Positions 21,201-31,112 of a stretch of 64,000 nt of DNA are shown piece after piece. Source of the DNA: Bettongia penicillata ogilbyi (Eukaryota > Chordata > Mammalia > Diprotodontia > Potoroidae). The DNA lies in assembly GCA_023548195.1 (NCBI GenBank), contig JAJHZJ010000311.1:10971299-11035298 (forward strand), written 5' to 3'. The position numbers were made by a program, and so were the translations under genes. The number at the start of each line of letters is the position of its first letter. Position 1 is the stretch's first letter. The notes beneath the pieces were generated by a model. That model had not been told where the DNA came from, searched no databases, and was given only the letters and a program-made list of their open reading frames with translations.

Positions 21201-22391
21201 AACTCTCTCTCATGTTACCTGTGTTTAATACCTTCTATGCTTCCTGTGTTAGCTATTAATATAACAATTAAAACAATTCCAATTAAACTGGTTTCTTTTG
21301 AATCACTTAGTAAAATCAAAGTGATGTATTAAGATCTGAATCTAGGACAAAGGAATTTTGCATAAATTCCCCTGGGGCAAAAAGTGGACAATATAAATTA
21401 AATTAAATCTGGGCCGTGTTAAGTAGTTGTACTTAAAGGAGAGTAATGGTAGAGAAACTGTATGTAGCCCCTCCATGCCCCAAAGCCTGCAGTATTCCTT
21501 TGAAATTTACATAACACTGTCAGTTATTTATCTCATCAGGTACTATTATTAAGCAGGGAAAAAAACTGACAGGACAGGATGGCTTAGTGATTTAGATGTT
21601 TAGAAAAAGAACACTACAGAATGGTTTCCTCTCCAGCACATCATGTCTTTTTTCTTGCCACAGTGAGCACTCTGTGGTGTATTCTGAACTACAATTTGTA
21701 GCAGCAGCAGTAAGTGACAACTTTCCTCCACTATATACACTGTTCAAATATATCTAAAATAAGTGACTTTAAATAAGAAAAGGGTATAGTATCATATCAC
21801 CCCGTCCCTGAGCCTGAGATTCAGAGGAATGCTGAAAGGGATGGGTTAATTGACAGGATACCACTTCACATATTCTCAGAACCATCTTGCCACTTCCACT
21901 CTGTCTGACAAAGCTCACCACAAAACCACAAGCTCACTCCAATTTCTGAACAAAAGTTCAACTTGAAAAGGTTTCCTTAAGTGTCATTTTTATTTGTATT
22001 TTTTCAGTGACAGAAATAGTGCCAAGTCTAGAAAAAATTTCTCCCATTTCTCCCCTGTGACCCTTCTCTCTTTTGACAGATCCGCAGATCTTTTGAAGAA
22101 AATAAATTTTAAATCACCTTCCTATTAACTTCCTCCTTTCTCCTTCAACAAGAATCCTCAGGTAAATAGTTTCTTCATGTTAGTTTCTAGCTACCCAGGA
22201 ATTCTCACTGTGCTATCCAGCCTGAGATAGCTTACCCCAGGAGTACACCATATTCCAAATCGTTATAAAATCCATTTTCTCTAAATCACTTTCAATCTTT
22301 CCTTCCTTGTATCCCTAATCTTCAATAGCTAATTTGATTAAAGTAATCTATGTTTTATATGTAGTATGGGATAAATTTAGAGATTTATCAC

Positions 22392-22395
22392 TGTG

Positions 22396-22426
<31 letters not shown>

Positions 22427-22427
22427 A
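22392..22427 (+). repeat. (TG)n microsatellite
   Basis: TG dinucleotide repeat of about 36 bp with a short TA-containing start. Confidence 0.95.
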
Positions 22428-22527
22428 TTACAGAACCCTCTAGCAGGCTGGTGAAGCCTCAACTTTTCTCAGAATAATATTTTTAACTGAAGTTAGATAG
22501 ACAATGTGTGTATATATCTACATATAC

Positions 22528-22549
22528 ATTATATATATATATATATATT
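22528..22549 (+). repeat. (AT)n microsatellite
   Basis: Eleven or so uninterrupted AT units. Confidence 0.9.
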
Positions 22550-22715
22550 ACAAATGTAACCAATTACATTAAAATATAATTATAAAACAATTTAAATCAC
22601 ACATTCACTGACCTTAGGGTGAGAACTCTTCAATTAATGAGATATGCTTCCTAGGTGACATCTGCATTGTAATAGAAGGAAGGTGGGAGCCAATGTCTTA
22701 TACCAGAAGAAATGA

Positions 22716-23285
22716 TTTAGATCATTGTTGTCGTGGTTTTTCCTTCATTTTTGAAGAGACTGATTATATCCAATATATATTGATCATATTATATGCTCTC
22801 TTCCAGAGTCATGGAGGTACAGTGGCAAGACAAAAGTCAAGATGACTGGTGATGGCCTGGAATACAATGGATAACCTTGACATTTTTGATGTCTGACCAA
22901 GTTCCACAGTGCTTGCTTCAGCTGCCTTCATAGCTATTGGAATAAATTGTTCTCATTTGCCCATTTGACAGGGAAAGTATTCATATGGTTGTAGTAGACA
23001 TCCCCCCAAATCACTGATGAATTTGAGGGCTGTCAGTTACCCTCTGTGTGGTTTAGCCCATCTCCCAAGACGTTTTTGCTAGGATGTGGCCACTATACAT
23101 GCTGCAGCTTCTTGGAGCCACAGGTAAAAACTGGGCAACAGTTGGATACCAAATTTGGATGGGCAGCCATTAAAAAGGGTTTGGCAAGCTCTCACACCAG
23201 AAGTACTTGTCATTCCTTAACACTCTATACACTCCAGTTCAGATGGTAGGTATATTGTATCTTCATCAATCGAAAAAAAGTTCTT
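22716..23285 (-). mobile_element. RTE-tailed marsupial SINE, longer copy
   Basis: The left end (ttgttgtcgtggtttttcct, then tttgaagagactga) is the reverse of the RTE-like 3' tail. The body shares 'agtggcaagacaaaagtcaa', 'gatggcctggaatacaatgg' and 'ttcagctgccttcatagcta' with 7.9-8.2 kb. It extends further 5' (right) through 'acatccccccaaatcactga' and 'gttttggc'-like blocks to about 23285, so this copy is nearer full length. The plus-strand frame 23046-23249 is chance. Confidence 0.65.
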
Positions 23286-23344
23286 TGAAAGCACTGAAAT
23301 TTCTTTTTTCCCCTCATTGTATCCTCAGTACTTAGTACAGTGTC

Positions 23345-23425
23345 TTACACATGCATCGTACATACACATATGTATGTATGTATCTATGTGTATATTTATG
23401 TATATATGCATGTATGTCTTTATGT
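23345..23425 (+). repeat. TATG/TA-rich microsatellite-like tract
   Basis: catacacatatgtatgtatg followed by irregular TA/TG units. Confidence 0.7.
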
Positions 23426-23719
23426 TCAACAAATATATGTACACACAGACACATACCTATATGAGTGTTTGCTAAATTATAGAATTAAATCTTAAGAACT
23501 ATGTCAAATATTGTTGACCTATGGACTTTCATATAATTTACATTGGATTCCTATCACATATCCTGTAAAGTGGCACAACTATTTCTATACCGATTGGATT
23601 CATCACTTTTTTAGCCACCAATTGCCCTCTAATTTTAGAGTAACTGAATGCAACAAAGTTATGTTGAAAACAAACAAAACATTTTCTATAATTCATCAAG
23701 TTAAGCCATACTCTTGAAC

Positions 23720-24362
23720 ATTTTTTCTTTTTTTATTCATTTTGAACTTTTCATATATATATATGTATATTTCCATATATACAACATAACACAACACAGA
23801 AAAGAGGATTCAGTATAAAAAACATGAATTTTCAATTCACACTGTTTACCTTTTTTGAAAAAATATATTAAGCACTATACATCATATCCTGCTTTTCTGC
23901 ACTTCCAAGTTTTCTTTTGTTCTCTACTGGGCACTTTTTTTTTCTCCTTTTCTCTCCACCCAGTCCTAGAGAAGCTATCATTAAGCACAAATATGTATAT
24001 AGGTGTAAAACCATACTTTGTATACTTCTATTTATCAGTTCTTTACCTAGTGATAGGTAACATCTCTCTTTATATGACCTCTGTAGTTGATTTGAGTATT
24101 TATTTTATTCAAAATTACTTAGAAGTTCAAAGTTTTTCTTAGAACATTGCTGTTACTGTGAACAACATTCTCTTGGTTCTGTTGACTTTACTCTTTATTA
24201 TTTCATGCAATTCTTTCCACATGCTTCTAAAACCAACCAGTTCATCATTTCTCATAGCACAGGAGTATTCCATAGCAATCATATAGTGAAACTTGTCTAA
24301 ACATTCCTCAATTGATAAATATCCCCATAATTTCCAGTACTTTGCTATCACAAAGAGAGCAG
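23720..24362 (-). mobile_element. L1 3'UTR and ORF2 end, minus strand
   Basis: T-rich left end, then 'tattcattttgaacttttca', 'ctagagaagctatcattaag' and 'ttatcagttctttacctagt'. The ORF2-end block follows on the right (cattctcttggttctg, gcacaggagtattccatag, tttccagtactttgctatca). It stops at the LTR-like block at 24363. Parallels the 17.4-18.2 kb L1. Confidence 0.75.
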
Positions 24363-24790
24363 TGTAAAGGAATTTGAAGACCTTCCCTACCCCTTAATAG
24401 ACCCTTGTGACCTGCTTTGAGCTTCGGTCCAGCCCACAGCTTAAGTCACAAGGAACTGAGGGTGGAAGGAACTTGTTAAATGAGTGGAGCATGAAAGGTA
24501 GAGCTGAGAAAGTGAGGCAGAGCTGGGAGAGAGTTGAAGGAGAGCACAGCAGCTAGTGTCAGTGAGAGAGACAGTGCTTTTGCCTAAGGGAACTAGTTTG
24601 TGGGGAAGCCTGATGGAGGGAAGGCTTGGGGATGGCCGTGTTCCCTGTGCTGATAATGTGTATAGTTTTCTTTGTTACTATGATAGATTTGGCTTTCTGG
24701 TGTTAGAATAAATATCTTGGTTTCATCTTTGAGGAAGAGAGTTTATATTTTGTTAATTTACCCTAGAAATATGAATTCAGCTCCTCCACT
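24363..24790 (+). mobile_element. LTR-like block (possible solo LTR)
   Basis: GC-richer 0.43-kb block starting tgtaaaggaatttgaag, abutting an L1. It contains purine-rich repeats (gagagagttgaaggagagca), an aagcctgatggagggaaggc motif, and a possible polyadenylation signal (agaataaatatcttgg) near the 3' side. Composition and size fit an old endogenous retroviral LTR. I see no clear TG...CA ends or target-site duplication, and no internal viral genes. It shares the short 'gcctaaggg...gaagcctg' wording with the insert at 53.1 kb. Confidence 0.4.
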
Positions 24791-26750
24791 GTCTTTTTTT
24801 GAGTTTATTTAAAAATATGTAAGCTATGACACAATAGGAAAAAGCATGATATTCCAATATAGAACTAAATAAAGTAGATATGCTGGAGACAACTTGAACC
24901 AATTCTCAAGACCCAGTTGTTAAAATTTCAATATCACCATTTATACTTCAGAAAGCAGCAAATGCTCCAAATAAAGGCTTGATTTATTATGATTTTTGTT
25001 GATTGTTAGGTCTTATGAACATGATGGAGAAATGTTTATGGTGAAGTTTGAACTTAAAAATGTGTTCTGTGCACCTTTTTTTCCCTGAACATTCACTTAT
25101 TAGGACATAAGTTAGATCTTAGGCTTGTTTTATTCTGACTACCCACACATCAGTTTTAGGTAAGTCACTCTAGATGAGATCCTAAATTAATAATGCTAAA
25201 ACTTAGGAAAATTATCCAACTCAAAACATACAACCTATCCTGAAGATACTTGATGTCATCTTTTTTTGTTTCAATCAATACAGACGAATCACTACCTGAC
25301 ACAGTTAATTGAATTTATCAAGCATTTAATAAATGTTTATATAATTGAACATATGAAATCACATGGAAATATGGAAAGAATGATAGACTTTTAGAAAGGG
25401 ATGTAAGTTTGAATTTTGATAATAAAACTGACCAGCTGTTTAACTCTGATCAAGTCAAGTTCTTAGAGCTTTGGTTTCCCCAGCTACATATAAGATGCAT
25501 GCTTCTCATGTAGAATATATATGTCTTCATTTATAAATGTGGTTTATGGAAGACATTGATTGATATCTCTGGAATCTTGCTCAATCCTCTCCAAGGAATA
25601 TTATGATTTCTACCTTGAGAGATAAGGAAGGGAAAGTCCTCTGGACTGGCTGCTCTGTTTTCCAGTCTATTTGCCACCCTAAATGTTACCAGTCTAAAAG
25701 TATGAATTTGGTACAAGATAAAAAAAATGCTGCTTCCCTGGTACTGCTTAGTGAAGTAGTATTGCTAAATGACTTGCACCTACTTGCTTAGCACCTTTCT
25801 ACTAAATACAGGCTATACAAAAGATCATCACAAAGAGAAAATAGTGTATATATCCATTTATCCAGACAAAATGTAAAATAAAAGTTGAAGAATAAAAATA
25901 ATAATATACCATAAAATACAGAGAGTTAAATGAGATCTTTAGATCTGAGAAATATATGATATCAGCTGAAGCAAAAGAAAAATATCAATTTCACCCAAGA
26001 GGAATTTCTCTAATATCTCTAAGGAAATGGCAGAAGAACATGTTAAGTAGTCAGCATCTTTTACATGCCTTCTGGCTTCAAGGTCAGTCTCCCTATGTCT
26101 ATTCAGTCCCTAAGATAGTTTGAAAACTTACATATCCTCTTTCAAAGAAACTTGTATATCATATCGAAAGCTTTCACACCAACACTTCTTCATAGATATG
26201 CCATCACATTTAGCATTTTCTCCACTAAAATGGAATTATAGAGAACCAACACAGAAACTGTCCCACATTTGGCTTGAAAACCAGGTTAACATATAAAATG
26301 AGAAAAAATATATTTAATAAATCTATCTCATAAGGTTGTTGTGAAAAAAACTAAATTTTCAAGTGTTTCAACACTATAAGCAGTTGAGAGAAGGATAGAA
26401 TGCAGTATGAAAAAATATTTTCTCAAGTCCAGAGAAATAGATCAGGCTTAGCTGGTTTTGACTAAGTAGTAAATATTCATGTAGATTTGAAAGAAAACAT
26501 AAAACACATTAACCATATTTGGAACTATTCTTATCACATCACCACTAGTTAAAACTTTATTAAGCTACATAGAAATGTGTACCTCCCATGATAGTGTGAA
26601 TATGAATACCTTCTGGCTACAGATACAAGTAGCACATTGATTTGCAGTTTGTATGTTTGCTAGACAACAAGCATATCTTATTAAAATTATTTTAAGAGAT
26701 AAATAAAAGCAACAAGAAACCACAACAAGATCATAAAGAAGCAATGTGTT
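24791..26750. other. Nearly 2 kb without recognisable gene or element
   Basis: A weak SINE scrap lies at about 25375-25490 ('gtttaactctgatcaagtca' on plus). Otherwise unassigned AT-rich DNA. Small frames on both strands show no protein features. Confidence 0.4.
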
Positions 26751-26754
26751 AAAG

Positions 26755-26910
26755 TGAAAAAGAGGGTCAGGGATCTGAATTGGAATCTGAAAAACTTGGA
26801 TTGAAGACCTGACATATTCTAGCTGTGCATGGGAACCTAGTGCTTAGCATGATGTCTGACACCCTGTATGCACTTAATAATTGTTTACTGACTGAAGGAT
26901 TGATCTTGGG
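26755..26910 (+). mobile_element. MIR/CORE-SINE 3' part
   Basis: 'gtgcttagcatgatgtctga' followed by 'gcacttaataattgtttact' is the familiar MIR/CORE-SINE tail. Confidence 0.65.
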
Positions 26911-27057
26911 CTCCTGCCCATCAACCTACCAGTTTCCAGGCACAATGAAATATTACAGAAGAAAATATCTAATATGCATTGGTAGAGGAAGTATCTACAC
27001 TGGTAAAACCTTAATATTAGATCAATAAGAAAAAGTGAAAAAGATAGTATCTCTTTT

Positions 27058-27250
27058 AGCATGGCATGGTGACCTATGAACCCGAAAGACTTGGTTCAAG
27101 TACTGCATCTAACACATGCTGACTTTGTGACCCTGGGCAAGTCATTTAACCTCCATGAGTCTTTATTTTCCTGTAAATAAAGGAGGTTTTATTCGATGGG
27201 CTCTGAGGTCTCTTCTAATTCTAGATCTATGAATCCTACAATTCTGTCTA
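27058..27250 (+). mobile_element. Marsupial tRNA/CORE SINE
   Basis: 'tgtgaccctgggcaagtcat' core, 'ttaacctccatgagtc', and a 3' block 'tctcttctaattctagatct' with 'atgaatcctacaattct', on the plus strand. The well-preserved core makes this one of the clearer SINEs of the window. Confidence 0.8.
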
Positions 27251-27944
27251 GATCAAAGACTTATTTTGTTTTCATGAAATTATCAGTACATTCTTATAAT
27301 ATGTTGCGTCACATATCTGCAGAGATATTGATACAGTGATAGTAAATGATCCAAAACTGTGTGATTTTGAGGGTTTAACAAGTTTATTGAGGATGTCTTT
27401 TATAATACACATTGCTTTAGAAAATATTATAAAATGCTATATTTTAAATATAACTATCATTTCTGCAATTTTTGCTAGAATTATCCTTGATTAAATAAGT
27501 TGAATTACAAGTCATGTCTTTTTTCCCCCCTGTAAGTGGCTACTTTCAAAAAGGAATAAATCTGAGTGTGCATGCATGCATGTGTATGAAGTCATGTTAC
27601 CCACACATTGTCATAATAACACATACAAAACTTTCATTCTGTTTTAGTGACTAAATGTTATGGCTATGCATATACCATATATGATGAGAAGAGGAGAAAA
27701 ATTTTGTTGCATTAAAAAAATTGTGAATCCAACTTTCTCTGGATAAATTCGTAATGTTTTTGGGGGGAGAAAAGCTGATTCCTTCTTCATAGAAGAGAAT
27801 TATAGTGTACTTTTTAATGTCCATTAATTTAATTAATAGTAAATCATCTTTTTTGCCTGTGATCCGGACAGCATAATATACTGCTGCATATTTCTTCCAT
27901 CTATATTCATACATGTAATATGTATATGCACACATATTATTTGT
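27251..27944. other. Unassigned, no gene seen
   Basis: AT-rich. A minus-strand frame (27651-27935, 94 codons) has no recognisable features and is probably chance. Confidence 0.35.
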
Positions 27945-29090
27945 TGGTCATTGTCCTTCATTCTAGAAGAGGATCAAAATGACATCACTATGTTAGAGTC
28001 AAATTACAGCATGTCCAACTATGTACGATCAGATTAATATGAGCTCAGAATGGTCTACCATGAGTCAGGCACAAATAGTCCATGGGAACATTTGGGGTGG
28101 CTTCTCTAAATTTGTGCATCTTGAGTTTCTTTTGAGCTACTTTACTTTAGTTTTGCTTATAGAGCACAGCACCTCCTCTGATGAAGGCACGCCATGCTGG
28201 GCAGTCCTGCACCAATGTCTCCCAAGTCATACAACCAATTCCAAAAGAGCACAGCACCTCCTCTGATGAAGGCACGCCACTCTGGGCAGTTCTGCGCCAA
28301 TGTCTCCCAAGTCATACAACCAATTCCAAAAGAGCACAGCACCTCCTCTGATGAAGGCACGCCACTCTGGGCAGTTCTGCGCCAATGTCTCCCAAGTCAT
28401 ACAACCAATTCCAAAAGAGCACAGCACCTCCTCTGATGAAGGCACGCCACGCTGGGCAGTTCTGCGCCAATGTCTCCCAAGTCATACAACCAATTCCAAA
28501 AGAGCACAGCACCTCCTTTGATGAAGGCACGCCACGCTGGGCAGTTCTGCGCCAATGTCTCCCAAGTCATACAACCAATTCCAAAAGAGCACAGCACCTC
28601 CTCTGATGAAGGCACGCCATGCTGGGCAGTTCTGCGCCAATGTCCCCCAAGTCATACAACCAATTCCAAAAGAGCACAGCACCTCCTCTGATGAAGGCAC
28701 ACCATGCTGGGCAGTCCTGAGCCAATGTCTCCCAAGTCATACAACCAATTCCAAAAGAGCACAGCACCTCCTCTGATGAAGGCACGCCATGCTGGGCAGT
28801 CCTGTGCCAATGTCTTCCAAGCCATACAACCAATTCCAAAGCTCCAAAGAAAGACCTTGAGAGTCCTAGTGTCACTTCTTCTGATCACTATGTGAGGGCT
28901 TGCTCTGTGTGAGTTCTCTATAAAATAGTCTTTTTGGCAAGTGGACATTTGACATTTGAACGACATGACCAGCTTGTTAGTGTTGTGCTCTCTGCAGTAG
29001 AGTTTAAAAGCATTTTAGTTTGAGAAAGAACCTTGGTGTCTCGTATCTTACCCTTCCAGATGATCTTCAGAATCTTCCTAAGAAAATTAA
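27945..29090 (-). pseudogene. RTE-clade LINE 3' end with internal tandem expansion
   Basis: Reverse-oriented 3' end of an RTE-type LINE. The left end (ttgtccttcattctagaaga) is its 3' tail. Minus-strand translation near 28920-28960 gives PLAKKTIL-like wording of the conserved C-terminal region. The repeated part gives WETLAQDCPAWRAFIRGG, the typical 'W..lA.DR..WR..i..ga' C-terminal motif of RTE proteins. Frameshifts break it everywhere. Coding sequence between these landmarks contains eight tandem copies of an 85-bp unit where a single copy is expected. Confidence 0.75.
28161..28840 (+). repeat. 85-bp minisatellite, exactly 8 copies
   Basis: Units begin agagcacagcacctcctctg and end caattccaaa. 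Unit starts are 28161, 28246, 28331, 28416, 28501, 28586, 28671 and 28756, and the last unit ends at 28840. Every unit is 85 bp with only a few substitutions (for example gccatgc / gccactc / gccacgc, ctctgat / ctttgat), so there are no indels. The flanks continue the RTE LINE on both sides, so the array arose by amplification of LINE sequence. Open frames on both strands (about 72 codons each, recurring every 85 bp) are by-products of the array. Confidence 0.97.
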
Positions 29091-30394
29091 AATGTATGTA
29101 AACAAAATATATATATATACATGTATACATACATATAAACTCATACATGCAGATTTATGTATATAAAGAAGATAGCCACTTCCTTGAGCCTTGTGTAACT
29201 GTAACAAAAATGAAGAATGACAATAGAAAATAATGGTAAAATTGTTTACATGTGGCTCTCTTCCAAGAAAAGCCTGTACCTTAAACTGTACATTGTATGA
29301 ATATAGGTGAATTCTTTATTGAGAATGCATGTCTCTTACACTTCATTTGGCTCTACACCTACCAAACATTACCAGAACTACATAGAGCTCATCGGGAACA
29401 TACAGAGAGTGCCCCTGTGCCTTAAGAACAACAATTTATTCACAAATAAAATAAAATTATATTTTTACTTTATATTCTCAAGAAGCCTAGAAGGTTCTGA
29501 GTAACAGAATTAATCAGGAGAGTTGACAAGATTTTTAATTCCTTCTCTTCCTTTTGATATTTGTCTTAAATAGAATATGTAAGCAATGTAACCAATACGT
29601 AAAACATATCTCAGTTTATGTTTATTCTGCTTTTTATTGCACATTTGAAAATTAATAATTCAATGTTCTAATATTAGCTGTCATCTTAGCTGTGATAAAA
29701 TTAATAATTCATCAAAATGATATCAAACAAATGGTGCCTTTTTTTTGTCCAGAATGAGAAATTGTCTTGGCTGCTTTGAAAAACTACAATTGGTGAATTT
29801 ATGTCTTTTATTTGTGATCAAATAATATTTAACGACTTAAGCTATCATGGAAATGCTTTCATTTTGAATATGGAAATCTGCATATATCATAATTGAAGGT
29901 AAGAAAACAGTGATTCCCCAACAGAATTCACTATCTCCACCCTCACTTCTCTTCAGGAAAACCATAACAAACTAATTGTGCTTTGGAAAAGTTGAATATT
30001 AAATAAAAAGGTTTTGCCTTTGGTTTTGGCTGATATTACTATGTGCCTTTTGTAGGCAACAATCCACTTACTATTTAAAAATAAGAATATTAAGGTCAAG
30101 ATATAGAGATTCTAAAAAATAATCTCAGAATAAAAATAATAATTTCCATTTAATCCATCCACACGTGTTTATAGTTAAAATCACATGAACTGATGCACCT
30201 GCTTTCAAAAGTTTCCTTTTCTTTTGTCTTTAATCTATCAACTTTTTCTCTTTTGCTTATTTGAAATTTGCTTTTGTGGTGAGCAGATCTTTCTACTGAA
30301 CAATTACTGACTTCCCACTCATTTCCTTTCTATGTTTTTTCTTGGCCTATATTAAAATGAACCATTTGTGGTGAAGTGGAATGAAACTTAGAGT
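29091..30394. other. Low-repeat AT-rich DNA
   Basis: A short TA-rich tract at 29107-29140. The rest, notably 29700-29910, is free of repeats I can name and has varied sequence that could include conserved noncoding DNA. No gene seen. Confidence 0.35.
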
Positions 30395-30545
30395 GTGGAT
30401 GGCAAGAGAACTAGATTCTAATTCTGGATCTGCCACTAATTAGCAACATGACCTGGAGAAAATATTTCACCCTTCTGATCCTAAGTATCATCTTTAAAAT
30501 GAGGAAACTGTATTATATGAAAGTTAAAATCTCCTCTAACCTAAA
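30395..30545 (+). mobile_element. MIR-like SINE fragment
   Basis: 'gattctaattctggatctgc', 'ctaattagcaacatgacct' and 'catctttaaaatgaggaaac' in CORE-SINE order. Confidence 0.6.
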
Positions 30546-30610
30546 GTCTGTTTGTTTATAACTCTCCTGTATTGTATGACTGCAAATATAACCAAGAAAA
30601 AAAGATTGGA

Positions 30611-30620
30611 AGTGTGTGTC

Positions 30621-30668
<48 letters not shown>
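30611..30668 (+). repeat. (TG)n microsatellite
   Basis: Almost 60 bp of TG repeats with one interruption (ctgta) near the start. The longest dinucleotide repeat of the window. Confidence 0.97.
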
Positions 30669-30671
<3 letters not shown>

Positions 30672-31036
30672 AATGTGGACTGCAAACTCAATGTTTCACA
30701 GTTCTGATGTCACACCAATCTCTTACATCTCTGAAGAATGGAGGTTGTCCATTCAGTGCTATTATTTTCAGTACCTCATTTGCTTAATACCCATTTCCTA
30801 GAGACCTCTTCTGAAAGCTGAGATCAAAACAAGTATTTTTACATTTTTATATTACAATTATTTCTGTCTTCCCTTTCTTTCCATATTCACATGTAACATA
30901 GCAGGGGATGGGGTGGTGGGGAGAGTTCAGTAGGATAAATGAACTCTGGTTCTTTTGTGCATATACAATATATTCAGCTGATGAAATTTCCATGTGCATT
31001 TCAGAGCATGTATGAATATAATTTTTGCTCTTATAG

Positions 31037-31112
31037 GATGAAGAAGAAGGGCCTTTTGATTACCTGCTGAGCCAGAATAGAGAATGCAGTCAAGACTTAC
31101 TGCCTGGCCAAG
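31037..31112 (+). other. Candidate 76-nt exon (unverified)
   Basis: A good acceptor (tttttgctcttatag, AG at 31035-31036) precedes 76 nt. These are open in one frame for 25 codons (DEEEGPFDYLLSQ, then NRECSQDLLPGQ) and end in a donor-like aag|gtgtgt (GT at 31113-31114). The other frames are closed or start a short ATG frame. No repeat is recognised here. I do not recognise the protein. If real it would be an internal exon of phase 0 entry and phase 1 exit on the plus strand, with both neighbours outside the window or too short to see. Confidence 0.3.

Larger units (their letters stand above)
21201..22715. other. No gene seen; two microsatellites
   Basis: Unassigned sequence, moderately AT-rich. 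The (TG)n at 22392-22427 and (AT)n at 22528-22549 are the only structured parts I can name. Confidence 0.4.

Noticed and set aside
28161..28840. CRISPR-like array
   Set aside because: Units are contiguous 85-bp repeats without spacers, in vertebrate DNA derived from a LINE.
28157..28966. Series of overlapping 72-104 codon frames on both strands
   Set aside because: They recur every 85 bp and are products of the minisatellite in a decayed LINE, not genes.
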